Below, piece by piece: positions 36,047-44,146 of a stretch of 54,446 nucleotides of DNA. The translations under genes and the position numbers were made by a program. Origin of the DNA: Psychrobacter sp. UBA3483 (GTDB lineage: Bacteria; Pseudomonadota; Gammaproteobacteria; Pseudomonadales; Moraxellaceae); NCBI RefSeq assembly GCF_002377905.1, contig NZ_DFQS01000010.1, positions 1 through 54,446 on the forward strand, written 5' to 3'. The notes beneath the pieces were generated by a model. The model worked only from the letters and a program-made list of their open reading frames with translations, was not told where the DNA came from and did no database searches. How positions within the stretch are numbered: the first letter of the stretch is position 1; every line of letters begins with the position of its first letter.

Positions 36047-36125
36047 CGACGGCGTACTTTGCAAAGCACAGCTAGTCAGGTACGCCTTTATCAAAGATAA
36101 CCAGCACTTCTTTAGCATCACCACT

Positions 36126-36944
36126 ATGTGCCGTGTGCTAAAGATTAAGCATTCAAGTTACTACGACTGGCTGAGTCGCGATATCAGCGAGCAGCAGATA
36201 CATCGCAACCATTGCGAGCTACTCGTTAAAGCCGCTCACAGTGAAAGTAAAGAACGTTATGGTTATGAACGTTTGCATGCAACGCTCACCGAGCAAGGCC
36301 ATGACATTAGCCTATACATGGTTAGAAGCATTAAAGAGGAATATGGCATCAAATGCCGTCGCCACAAGCGCTTTAAAGTCACTACCGACTCCAATCACAA
36401 CAAGCTGATCTATCCAAACGTACTGGATCAGAAGTTTGATGCCAGTCGCCCTAACCAAGCGTGGGTCAGTGACATCACCTATATTTGGACGCTTGAGGGT
36501 TGGCTGTATTTAGCAGGCGTTAAAGACTTATACACTAAAGAGCTTGTCGGTTACGCCATCAACAAACGCATGACAGCAGATCTAGTATGCAAAGCATTGA
36601 ATATGGCCATCAAGAACAAACGACCCAGTAAAGGGCTAGTCGTTCACTCTGATAGAGGCAGTCAGTACTGTAGTCATGCCTACCATAAGATCATCAAGCA
36701 GCATCAGCTTGCAGGCTCAATGAGCGCTAAAGGTAACTGCTTTGATAACGCACCTATAGAGAGCTTCTGGGGCGTATTAAAGAATGAGTTAATATATCAT
36801 CAGGACTATAAGACCAGATTTGCCGCCATTACCGATATCATTAGATATGTCGAGTTGTACTACAACCAAACGAGAATTCAAAAGGGTTTAGGCTATAAAT
36901 CGCCAAGACAGGTGTGGTTTGACTATTATCGTCATGCTGCGTAA
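36126..36944 (+). CDS. IS3-family transposase OrfB, DDE integrase core
   Basis: 272 residues from the first ATG. In the intact element OrfB is made as an OrfA-OrfB fusion, and its frame is open from about 36048 (QLVRYAFIKDNQHFFSITT before the Met). It has an HTH_21 region (ESKERYGYERLHATL), then the DDE core: Asp in VSDITYIW, Asp in VVHSDRGSQYCS, and Glu in NAPIESFWGVLKNEL. Complete C-terminus. Since orfA is interrupted, fusion transposase is probably not made from this copy. Confidence 0.88.
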   Translation: MCRVLKIKHSSYYDWLSRDISEQQIHRNHCELLVKAAHSESKERYGYERLHATLTEQGHDISLYMVRSIKEEYGIKCRRHKRFKVTTDSNHNKLIYPNVLDQKFDASRPNQAWVSDITYIWTLEGWLYLAGVKDLYTKELVGYAINKRMTADLVCKALNMAIKNKRPSKGLVVHSDRGSQYCSHAYHKIIKQHQLAGSMSAKGNCFDNAPIESFWGVLKNELIYHQDYKTRFAAITDIIRYVELYYNQTRIQKGLGYKSPRQVWFDYYRHAA

Positions 36945-37000
36945 TCAAAATCTCCCAAGTTTAGTTATACGGATTTGACAGCAGGGGTCAGGCTGATTAA

Positions 37001-37590
37001 ATGAATCTTGCTTTATTCGATTCTGACGGCACAATAACAGACAGAGACACATTTACGCAGTTCATACTGTTCGCCACGCCTAAAAATAAATTGCTGTTTG
37101 GTCGATTGGCACTGTTACCAATTACGATTAAATACAAGCTTGGCATGGCGAAAGGTCATCAAATTCGTAAAAAAATCTTACGCTTTGCATTTAGAGGTAT
37201 GAATGAAAATAGTTTACGCGCAAAAGGTAAGATTTACGCAGAGCAGCATTTGCCAAATTACCTACGACCTAAAGCCATGCAACGTATTCAATGGCATAAA
37301 GATAGAGGTGATACTGTTACCATCGTCTCAGCATCACTAGATATCTATTTAGCCCTTGGTGTAAAACATATGGTATTGAGTTGATTTGTACCGAAGTCGA
37401 TATAAAGGAAGGCATTATTACGGGATTCAGTAAGCAAGGTGACTGTAGCTCACAGCGAAAACGGCGACTAGTGCAAGCGCGTTATGATCTTACTGACTAT
37501 GACAGTATCTATGCTTATGGTGATACCCCCGAAGACAATGAGCTACTAACAATGGCATCAGATAATCAGCATTTTTATCGTCACTTTTAG
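37001..37590 (+). pseudogene. HAD-IB phosphatase, frameshifted
   Basis: A SerB-like HAD-IB hydrolase. Motif I is DSDGT at residues 8-12, motif II is IVSAS and motif III/IV is YGDTPEDNELL. The first frame runs 37001-37384. At about 37345-37352 a base is missing (CCCTTGG where CCCCTTGG would read LAPWCKTYGIELICTEVD), after which the correct frame continues to 37590. The parts together make a normal protein of about 196 residues. An IS3 element sits 11 bases before its start and cuts off the native upstream region. A sequencing error cannot be excluded. Confidence 0.78.
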
Positions 37591-37707
37591 AGACAATGCT
37601 CTATTAATAGAGTTGATAATTATTATTGTCTTCCATAGTTAAAGATGAACTATTCTAGCTTCATAAAAAAAATAATACTGTAAGAATATTAGGTATGCTT
37701 TATTAAA

Positions 37708-38656
37708 GAGACCATCCTACATTTTGTGTAATTGCCATTTAGATTAAATGCTTACTAATACGTTCATCAAACATAATTATAAAGCGATTAAGAGCAGACT
37801 TCCAGTTACGGATCGGCATCGACCACTTTTTGGATACTTGCTTAGTTGCTAAATACACCACTTTAAACGCCGATTGATCAGACAGGAACACCTTACCCTT
37901 ATTCACTGCTGTCCGAAGAACACTGTTTAGCAAATCAATAGCATTGTGGTATATATGACTTTTCTAATGTCTTTAGGTTACTCGAAGAACACCTTTAAGC
38001 CTTCCCAGTTATTGCGCCAAGACTTAACCACGTGCGAGTAATCTTTGCCCCAATTCTCATCAAAGTGCTCAAGATTGGCTTTTGCCATCTCAAGGATATC
38101 AGCACCATAGATGACCTTTAAATCAGCAGCCTGTTATGCCAAGCGGTGATGTCCTCGTCCTCTAAGACGTTGTCCGTGACTCTTGAAACCAAGCTGATGG
38201 AGATGTCGACGTCGTAGATGTCTGTGATGGTGTCGACAATATCGGTGGTGGTTTGTCCCTTAGCGTAAAAGGTGATGATCTTGTCATCAATTCCGCTAAT
38301 GCGAGTTTGATGCTTACCAACTAAGGCAGGTTCAAAGTCACCATCACGGTCTCTTGGGGTAGATATCTCAAGCTCACCTGTGTCACTGCGAACTGTCTTT
38401 TTACTGTGTCCATTGCGCTTGTTAGGCTTGTCAGATTTCTCATGCTTGGCATAGCCTAGATGATCTTCCATCACAGCTTAAAGGGCCGTATCGACAAAGG
38501 ATTGCATGAGCCGCTTCTGGAAGTCTTTAATATCGTCAAAGCTATTCATGCTGCTAGCCATTTGCTCGGCAAGTTTCTTAATGTCAGTTTGGTTAGTCAT
38601 TGCTTATTCTCCTATTAATGGATTATAAGCAGTTACACAGTTTTTAGGAAAGGCTC
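37708..38656 (-). mobile_element. Decayed IS256/Mutator-type insertion sequence
   Basis: Outer ends are inverted repeats of about 28 bases with several mismatches (GAGCCTTTCCTAAAAACTGT and GAGACCATCCTACATTTTGT). At 949 bases it is well short of a full IS256-type element (about 1.3 kb). It encloses only a transposase pseudogene. No exact 8- or 9-base target repeat was recognised. Confidence 0.75.
37739..38600 (-). pseudogene. IS256-family transposase, multiply disabled
   Basis: Reading leftward from 38600: MTNQTDIKKLAEQMASS, an in-frame TAA, then VMEDHLGYAKHEKSDK with the SLVSRVTD region, then a deletion of roughly 130 residues removing much of the DDE core after AWHNR. The C-terminal third follows (GADILEMAKANLEHFDENWG, a TAA in FFE*PKD, a frameshift, LNSVLRTAVNKG, MPIRNWKSALNRFIIMFDERI). 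At least two stops, one shift and one deletion make it inactive. Confidence 0.85.
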
Positions 38657-38835
38657 ATTAATTACACTCCTATCCGTATTTTTTAAAGAACTAATAGTGT
38701 GCTTTGACTATGAAACATGATTCATCCATTGCTATTTGTTCGAACGTATTTAATAACTGCAATTAAACGGTAAAATGCCAAACGTACAGAAATAGAGCTA
38801 GTACATTTTGCAAAGAAGCACCAGTCTAATAACAG

Positions 38836-39156
38836 TTACTTATTGATGTTATGTTCCCGCCAAAGTGCATTCTCACAAACCGTACAAGACCAACTTATTT
38901 TCGAACGCATATGAAGTATATCTGCTGGCACTTCAATTGGACAAGCAGTTCCGCAGTACTCACAGAGAACATCATCTAAACAAGCATAACATTCGGCTAT
39001 AGTTTCAAATAATATATAAGGACTAAGCTTGTATTGTTGACAAAGTGATTTTATATGTCTAATAAACCCACTATTATTATCATATGCCCAATAATCTTCG
39101 CAGATTTTTCTATCTCTTTCATTCTGCGTCATACCTAACTCAAGCCTTATACCCAT
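38836..39156 (-). CDS. Small putative zinc-ribbon protein, unknown function
   Basis: A 106-residue protein of no recognised family. A helical N-terminal half (HIKSLCQQYKLSPYILFETI) is followed by CEYC and, 31 residues on, CTVC, a likely four-Cys zinc site. It starts 14 bases after the stop of the 95-aa gene on the same strand, so the two form a probable operon. Together they are divergent from an XRE regulator with palindromic operator sites. Confidence 0.6.
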   Translation of the reverse strand: MGIRLELGMTQNERDRKICEDYWAYDNNSGFIRHIKSLCQQYKLSPYILFETIAECYACLDDVLCEYCGTACPIEVPADILHMRSKISWSCTVCENALWREHNINK

Positions 39157-39170
39157 TATAATTCTCCTGA

Positions 39171-39458
39171 TTAATAGCTATACGGCTGCGGTAAAAGGGT
39201 ATAAAGCTCGCTTTGAAGCTGATTATGCATTTCATCTATAATATAGTCAGCCTGAGCGTTTAGTCGTCTTTGTATCCATACTCTTAAGGCCATGTAGTTA
39301 TCAAAGAAGGTCTCTACTTTTAAAAACTGGGCTAGATTATTTCCCTGTTGAAGGCAATGTTCATTAATTAGCATGTTGGCTATTATATTAGCGTCTACAC
39401 TGATAGCCCCTTTAGGCTTAAATTTACTACATAGTTGGTCATAATCGATAAACTTCAT
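39171..39458 (-). CDS. Unknown 95-residue protein, first of a two-gene unit
   Basis: No family recognised. It is soluble and helical, beginning MKFIDYDQLCSKFKPKGAISVDANIIANMLI. Aromatic and Gln residues dominate the C-terminus (LLPQPYSY). AGGAGA lies seven bases before the ATG. Divergent from the XRE-type gene; the 39459-39679 interval would hold both promoters. Confidence 0.55.
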   Translation of the reverse strand: MKFIDYDQLCSKFKPKGAISVDANIIANMLINEHCLQQGNNLAQFLKVETFFDNYMALRVWIQRRLNAQADYIIDEMHNQLQSELYTLLPQPYSY

Positions 39459-39602
39459 GGTTAGTCTCCTCAGTATTATTAATATTGATTTTTACTTGCT
39501 CTTTACTCCCTACATCATTAAAGCCAACTCTTGAGTGGATAGAGAAGTCTGTGACATAATAGCTTCCTAGTCAGGATTAAATGGTTTTCTATAAATACTT
39601 TG

Positions 39603-39665
39603 TTATTGCCAACGAGTACTATATTAGCACAAAAGTAGTCGCTGGCAATAATTTAGTTATTGCCA
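39603..39665. promoter_or_regulatory. Palindromic operator sites of the XRE regulator
   Basis: A perfect dyad TGGCAATAA-tttag-TTATTGCCA (39643-39665) and a further half-site TTATTGCCA at 39603-39611 precede the regulator gene. AAGGAG follows the dyad by three bases. A possible promoter (TTGAGT, 18 bases, CATAAT) lies at about 39531-39560. The layout suggests autoregulation and perhaps control of the divergent pair. Confidence 0.6.
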
Positions 39666-39679
39666 ACAAGGAGTTTATT

Positions 39680-39901
39680 GTGATTTTGTGTAACTTACCT
39701 GTTCTTTTAGCAGAGAGAAGACTACGAGTAGCGGATTTAGTTAGAACAACAGACATTAGTAAATCAACACTACATAGAATCTATAATGATCAAACCACTC
39801 GGATAGAGTTCGATACCTTAAGTAAACTATGTGAAGTATTAGAGGTGACGCCAGGTGATATTTTGAAGTATGTACCACAAGAGCATAATGAGGAATTATA
39901 G
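39680..39901 (+). CDS. XRE/Cro-type transcriptional regulator
   Basis: A 73-residue single HTH protein (VADLVRTTDISKSTLHRIYNDQTTRIEFDTLSKLCEVLEVTPGDILKYVPQ, covering nearly its whole length). The frame is open from 39581, but the GTG at 39680 is six bases after AAGGAG and gives a typical HTH_26-like protein, so it is chosen. The upstream part would encode an unlikely hydrophobic leader that overlaps the operator dyads. Confidence 0.8.
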   Translation: MILCNLPVLLAERRLRVADLVRTTDISKSTLHRIYNDQTTRIEFDTLSKLCEVLEVTPGDILKYVPQEHNEEL

Positions 39902-40112
39902 TTGACAGTATGTAAAATGCATTGAGCACGGTTATATAAGTGACGTCTACCTAATACAACATTGAGTTTGAGCTAATCATTTGTTTATAAATAAAGAAAA
40001 TAAAATTGATACTACGTTGTTCTTAGCGAAGGTAAATAAGCTTTAATAGGAGACAGGGCAATTAGAATATCTTTAACAGATAAATTTTAATAACAAAAAG
40101 GTGCCATTAACA

Positions 40113-40400
40113 ATGATTGTGACTACTTTAACTTATAAAAAGCCTCTATCCGAAGTGCAAAAGTATTTAAATGAGCATATTGTGTTCTTGGAGAAATTTT
40201 ACGCTAAGAATGTTTTTTTAGCATCTGGCCGTAGAGATAACCGTGTTGGTGGCGTTATTATCGTGTTATCTAACGATCTGCAAGAAGTCAAAGAAATAAT
40301 GGCATTAGACCCATTTTATAAGCATTAAATAGCGGATTATGGTTTTAGGAGATTTGAGCCTTCAAAGTATTTGGATGAAATTAAAAAATTCGTTGAATAG
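40113..40400 (+). pseudogene. YciI-family protein with a nonsense codon
   Basis: A ferredoxin-like YciI-type protein: MIVTTLTYKKPLSEVQKYL, HIVFLEKFY, FLASGRRDNRVGG and DPFYKH. The frame stops at TAA (40326-40328) exactly where relatives continue DPF-xxHxIADY. Past the stop the same frame goes on IADYGFRRFEPSKYL to a TAG at 40400. A single C-to-T change (CAA to TAA) explains it. The ATG at 40113 after AAAGGTG is preferred over the GTG at 40101. The truncated 71-residue protein may or may not fold. Confidence 0.75.
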
Positions 40401-40406
40401 GCGTCA

Positions 40407-40800
40407 TGACACCTGCTATTAAATCTGTAGAAACAAACTTAGGAGGTTTTAGTTACGCAGCCTGACGATAATAATCAAACTACATGCGTCTTGACGTTTT
40501 ATAGCCTAAACCCTTTCTAATTCTAGTCTGGTTGTAATCTAGTTCAATACATTTAGTATTATCGCTGACAGTTTCGAATCTTGTTTTATAGTCTTGATGA
40601 TACACCAGCTTATTCTTCCTTGCGGAGCAGTGCTCCTTACCCGAGAAGTTTTATATTGGGGTATTTTTAAAGCAATTACTACGCCTAGACATTGAGCCTT
40701 TTAACTTATGCTGCTTAACGATCTGATGATAATCATTGTTACAGTACTGACTTCCTCTATCAGAATGAATAATCTGCCTCCGATAAAGTAGAAACGGCTC
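40407..40800 (-). mobile_element. Degenerate IS3 remnant (3' half)
   Basis: Minus-strand relic of an element related to the one at 35.6 kb. It keeps the outer end (TGACACCTGCTATTAAATCT), the orfB end (complement of YYRQAA-, GLGYK, NQTRI-like codons) and recognisable orfB sequence to about 40770, with many frameshifts. A small palindrome (GGAGCACTGCTCC on its coding strand, about 40624) interrupts it. The right border is vague. From about 40800 to 40905 I see nothing else. Confidence 0.75.
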
Positions 40801-40909
40801 AAACTATATTCCTGCCAGCAGTTTAGTTGGAGTAGAAAAATCCATATGATCTAGGAGTAATATAAATACAATTCATTTCTTATATTTATAAACATAAGTT
40901 AAATTATCG

Positions 40910-40938
40910 TTGATAGAGGTGGTTTGCAGTGCTATGGT
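40910..40938 (+). promoter_or_regulatory. Candidate promoter of the small secreted-peptide gene
   Basis: TTGATA and TATGGT are separated by 17 bases, giving a leader of about 30 bases before the ATG at 40975. Confidence 0.4.
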
Positions 40939-40974
40939 CGAACCTCCTTTACTTGATTATTAAGGTAGCAGCCT

Positions 40975-41151
40975 ATGAAAAATTGGTCAGTACTTCTTAT
41001 TGCTATATTTATGATGGCGCCAGTCGTACAGGCGAATGCTCAGAATTATCCTTGCTCTAAAAGCATGGGTGGTGTATCACATTGCAAAAATGGCAAGTTT
41101 GTTTGTAATAACGGCAAGATTAGCCAGTCTAAGAAAGTCTGTACTGGCTAA
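40975..41151 (+). CDS. Small secreted cysteine-rich peptide, 58 aa
   Basis: A short gene with a clear Sec signal (MKNWSVLLIAIFMMAPVVQANA) and a mature peptide of about 36 residues: YPCSKSMGGVSHCKNGKF, then VCNNGKISQSKKVCTG. Four Cys could form two disulfides; it is basic and has a repeated C-x-N-G-K theme. AAGG lies upstream of the ATG. The next gene starts 16 bases after its stop, with AGGAGG overlapping the stop codon, so they are cotranscribed. Similar peptides occur in Moraxellaceae as far as I recall, without known function. Confidence 0.72.
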   Translation: MKNWSVLLIAIFMMAPVVQANAQNYPCSKSMGGVSHCKNGKFVCNNGKISQSKKVCTG

Positions 41152-41167
41152 GGAGGATATTCATATC

Positions 41168-41443
41168 ATGTTGGAAAAAATATGTTGGTTCATACTGCAC
41201 GGCATTCGTGGTGGTATATATGCAGTACCATTTATGGGTTTATTTGCTTTTTTAGTTAGTGGTATTATTCAACCAAGTATTGGAACTAGCTCATTTGCAA
41301 TGATATCTGCCTACGTATCAAACGGCATTACATTGCTTGGATGGGGTGTGTTTGTTACCGGTCTTGTCGTCTGGATAGATACTTGGATAAGTGATTATCG
41401 GTCTGACTATCTACCCAATTGGATTCGAAAGGATTTGTATTAA
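41168..41443 (+). CDS. Small membrane protein with two hydrophobic segments
   Basis: A 91-residue protein with hydrophobic helices at about residues 17-36 and 50-72, and a C-terminus rich in Asp, Trp and Arg (DTWISDYRSDYLPNWIRKDLY). The frame extends upstream to 41036, but that part overlaps the secreted-peptide gene in another frame. The ATG at 41168 with AGGAGG eleven bases upstream is chosen; the spacing is somewhat long. No family recognised. It could be a partner or immunity protein of the peptide, a guess from position only. Confidence 0.65.
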   Translation: MLEKICWFILHGIRGGIYAVPFMGLFAFLVSGIIQPSIGTSSFAMISAYVSNGITLLGWGVFVTGLVVWIDTWISDYRSDYLPNWIRKDLY

Positions 41444-41456
41444 GCATTCGATAATA

Positions 41457-41483
41457 AAAAACCCACTTTAATGTGGGTTTTTT
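41457..41483 (+). terminator. Rho-independent terminator of the peptide/membrane-protein unit
   Basis: AAACCCAC-TTTAAT-GTGGGTTT hairpin followed by TTTTAT, 14 bases after the stop codon. Confidence 0.85.
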
Positions 41484-41555
41484 ATGAGGAATAGTGGATA
41501 GTCATTGAAGTTAGCCATAATTTATCAGCTAATTAACGTCAGACTAAGTATTGAA

Positions 41556-42566
41556 TTAAGCCATGAAAAATATACCTGTTCCATTACTTTGGTCTACTGT
41601 AGTAGTAAAACCGAAATGCTCTGCAATTCTTTTTGAAAGATGACCAATTTCTAGGATTTCATCAAACTCTAGTTGCTTATTTGATAGTTTAGATAGAATA
41701 TTCTCATAAATTTTATCTAATTCTAAAAAGTAACTTAAAAACCAGTTATCTTCAAGACTCTCATATAGTTTTGTTTTTTCAGGTTTGAGTTTGCTATTAA
41801 ACATCCAGCCTAAATAATAGCTAGAATATTTGATCAAGTTTCCTATATTTTTATAAACACTTATGAGCAAGTCTAAAAGCTCAAGTCTCATGAGCTTCAA
41901 ACTTTCAAGCTCATTTACAATATTCTCTACCTTGCTCTCGACTATACCTCTGAAATCTTCTTCTGGACATAAACCTATATGAGCACTAAAAAAGCATGCG
42001 GAAAACTCTGACCAACCTACCGTAGATATATCATAAATAAATGCTGCATAATGGCTTTTATAGTCTTCAATTTTAGGCACATCTCCCATAATTTCATAAA
42101 ACAAATCATCGCCGTGTATATGACCGCACTCATGCGCAATAACTTGTAGCATAAAAGCTACTTGTTCTTCATCTTTAGCAGCCTTTTCAACTAATAGAGG
42201 GACTATTGAAACATCTTTAAGAACAATGTAACTCTCTAAAACACCTTCTATGATATTAGATATTGTTAAAGCACATCCAATCACCTCGCCATTAGATACT
42301 TGTCTAGTGCTATCAATGAGATCAATAGCTTTTCGATAGCCTTCATCACCAAGTGCAATAGAAATACCCTTTAAATTTTTAATATTAAGACTTTTACCGA
42401 TTTCTTCAAATATATTTCGTAGCGTTAAACAAATCTCATTGCTTTCATCATCGTCAATATTCACGCAGGTTATTGGAATATGACTATTAAAGGTAGAGGG
42501 ATGATCATCTATATACGAATTATTTGACAAAGAAACTCTCCAATTTATATTTGCATTAGTTATCAA
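41556..42566 (-). CDS. Putative zinc metalloprotease (HExxH), unknown family
   Basis: A 336-residue soluble protein. Only one motif is telling: H145-ECG-H149 in VIAHECGHIHGDD, a gluzincin-type zinc site. A possible third ligand (Glu in YEIMGD or WSEFSACF) lies downstream. No signal peptide is visible. The rest is helical and acidic. It has no close operon partner: a gap of 44 bases separates it from the lipoprotein gene upstream on the same strand, so cotranscription is possible. ImmA/IrrE-like or M48-like fold is conceivable; not assignable by eye. Confidence 0.65.
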   Translation of the reverse strand: MITNANINWRVSLSNNSYIDDHPSTFNSHIPITCVNIDDDESNEICLTLRNIFEEIGKSLNIKNLKGISIALGDEGYRKAIDLIDSTRQVSNGEVIGCALTISNIIEGVLESYIVLKDVSIVPLLVEKAAKDEEQVAFMLQVIAHECGHIHGDDLFYEIMGDVPKIEDYKSHYAAFIYDISTVGWSEFSACFFSAHIGLCPEEDFRGIVESKVENIVNELESLKLMRLELLDLLISVYKNIGNLIKYSSYYLGWMFNSKLKPEKTKLYESLEDNWFLSYFLELDKIYENILSKLSNKQLEFDEILEIGHLSKRIAEHFGFTTTVDQSNGTGIFFMA

Positions 42567-42610
42567 AACAACTAATTAACTTGTATTAGTCCTAATCCTA
42601 ATCTAGTGCT

Positions 42611-43024
42611 TCACACACCCTTAATCTCATCCATCTGCTCATCACATAGCTTTAACCCAACCTCTCTAGCCTCACTCAAATCAGCACCTTCCTTGATGCT
42701 ATAAGGCACATTCGGCTTCATACCATCACGCTTCAGCGCCTTAGTAGCAGCTTTATTAAGTGGAGTACCAATAGAGGACTCGTCAATATAGCCTACAGGT
42801 TCAAAATACACCTCAGTGCCAAACGTTGGATAATAGACACAGGATATTTCACCTGATGTCGTAAATGGATAGGGCGTATCATGGTCAGCGGACCAGAACA
42901 TTTCATGCACTGAGACATAGCCAGAAACAAATTGACTAGCGTAACTGTCATTTTGAGAAGGAGTGCATGCAGCTAACGATAAGACAGCTACGCTAATTAA
43001 CCACCTAGACATATTGATTCGCAT
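42611..43024 (-). CDS. Small lipoprotein, perhaps DUF2511-like
   Basis: A 137-residue protein with a lipoprotein signal ending in LSLAAC (Cys20). The mature part has PYPFTTSGEISCVYYP and a late Cys in LKLCDEQ, suggesting a disulfide. This pattern recalls the DUF2511/YebY type, with low certainty. Its start overlaps the end of the nuclease gene by 28 bases, so it is translationally coupled. Outer-membrane or periplasmic location predicted. Confidence 0.65.
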   Translation of the reverse strand: MRINMSRWLISVAVLSLAACTPSQNDSYASQFVSGYVSVHEMFWSADHDTPYPFTTSGEISCVYYPTFGTEVYFEPVGYIDESSIGTPLNKAATKALKRDGMKPNVPYSIKEGADLSEAREVGLKLCDEQMDEIKGV

Positions 43025-43848
43025 GGCACACCATCCTTATCGCCATCAATCTGCGTATTACCGCAGGCAAGTTGTTGCCGTGCTTCTACGCATGTTGTTA
43101 TCTGACTACAGGTTTTCTTAATGAAATTACTACAGATGGCACCAGTAGGTGGCAATGGAATAATAGTGCCAGAACCACTAGAAGCACCTGCACTAGGTTT
43201 GCTATAGCACTTGCTAGCACCTTTTGATGGTAAACGATCATTATTAAAATTAAGGTCAGAGCTGTTTTTACCGCTTCGATAATCGGATGGCTTTATAGAG
43301 TATCGATTTGCCCACAAGCCTCTACCATTTGAACGCGCCACAATCTCAGCGTTGGCATATTCGATGCGATCGTAAGGTGTCTGACTACTTTGATATTCCT
43401 TGTAATGCCAAGCTGCACCTTTTTGCAATTGGTCTAAGTTGCAGTCAACATTATTGGCAATGACTTTACCAAGCAGGCGATAATACCTATCTCTTTCAGT
43501 CCACTGGATAGTAACGATCGCATTGTTTACACACTGAGATAAAGCAGTAGTGCTTTCTGTTCCGTACTCTTGTGCGGATTCTGGTGCATCAATACCTAGT
43601 AAACGTACGCGCTCGCTTTGTCCTGATGCTTGAGTAACCTCTACCGTATCACCATCGATAACACGTGTCCCAGTGGCATTCAGCACATTAGGTTCATAGC
43701 ATTTGGTTGTATTACCACTGTTAGAGCCAGTGTTGCCACCAACGACTCCAGTAGAGCCCATAGTAGCGTCTCTCATGGCGTCAATGTCATCGTAACCACC
43801 ACACCCAGCAAGAGCTAAGACCAAACCAACAATCAATAAGTTTCTCAT
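42997..43848 (-). CDS. Lipoprotein thermonuclease with Excalibur-like tail
   Basis: A 283-residue lipoprotein (lipobox LALAGC, Cys16 from the ATG at 43848; a TTG at 43854 is possible). A staphylococcal-nuclease domain spans about residues 50-185: RVIDGDTVEV, RVRLLGIDAPES and DRYYRLLGKV carry the catalytic Arg/Asp/Glu set. A Ser/Gly linker follows. The C-terminus has CVEARQQLACG and DGDKDGVPCESIC, the calcium-binding Excalibur signature. An envelope-bound DNA/RNA-degrading enzyme, perhaps against incoming DNA, is inferred. Confidence 0.82.
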   Translation of the reverse strand: MRNLLIVGLVLALAGCGGYDDIDAMRDATMGSTGVVGGNTGSNSGNTTKCYEPNVLNATGTRVIDGDTVEVTQASGQSERVRLLGIDAPESAQEYGTESTTALSQCVNNAIVTIQWTERDRYYRLLGKVIANNVDCNLDQLQKGAAWHYKEYQSSQTPYDRIEYANAEIVARSNGRGLWANRYSIKPSDYRSGKNSSDLNFNNDRLPSKGASKCYSKPSAGASSGSGTIIPLPPTGAICSNFIKKTCSQITTCVEARQQLACGNTQIDGDKDGVPCESICLGG

Positions 43849-44146
43849 GACCAATCACCAGGGTAATATTTACCCAACTGTAAACGATTGGTAACTTTTC
43901 GGCAACTGTTTAGAGTTGATATTTAAGGTTTTTGTGCATGAGAAAAAATACTGAGCATCTATTTATGTGCTAGCTTCTGTCTGATCGAAGATGTTCATCT
44001 CAATTCACACTTTTTTCATTCAATATCAAGACGAGAGTTTGATTGCGATTAAACTTACCTCAGTATTTATCAATCAAGTAGGTAAAAATATCAATTTTAG
44101 TTTATCATTATTTATATATTACACGCTATTTGAACAAGGATAGACA

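Larger units (their letters stand above)
35654..36990 (+). mobile_element. IS3-family insertion sequence with 3-bp target duplication
   Basis: Ends are TGA...TCA with imperfect inverted repeats extending about 37 bases (both contain TGCTG, then AACTAAACTTGG). GGC flanks both ends (35651-35653 and 36991-36993), the 3-bp duplication expected for IS3. It contains orfA and orfB; orfA carries a 60-base insertion that probably makes it non-functional. It lies in the leader of the HAD phosphatase gene, 11 bases before its ATG. Confidence 0.85.

Noticed and set aside
39581..39679. N-terminal extension of the XRE regulator
   Set aside because: It would encode a hydrophobic leader across the operator dyads; the GTG with AAGGAG gives a normal HTH protein.
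41036..41167. Longer N-terminus of the 91-aa membrane protein
   Set aside because: This part overlaps the secreted-peptide gene in another frame, and the AGGAGG at 41151-41156 points to a later start.
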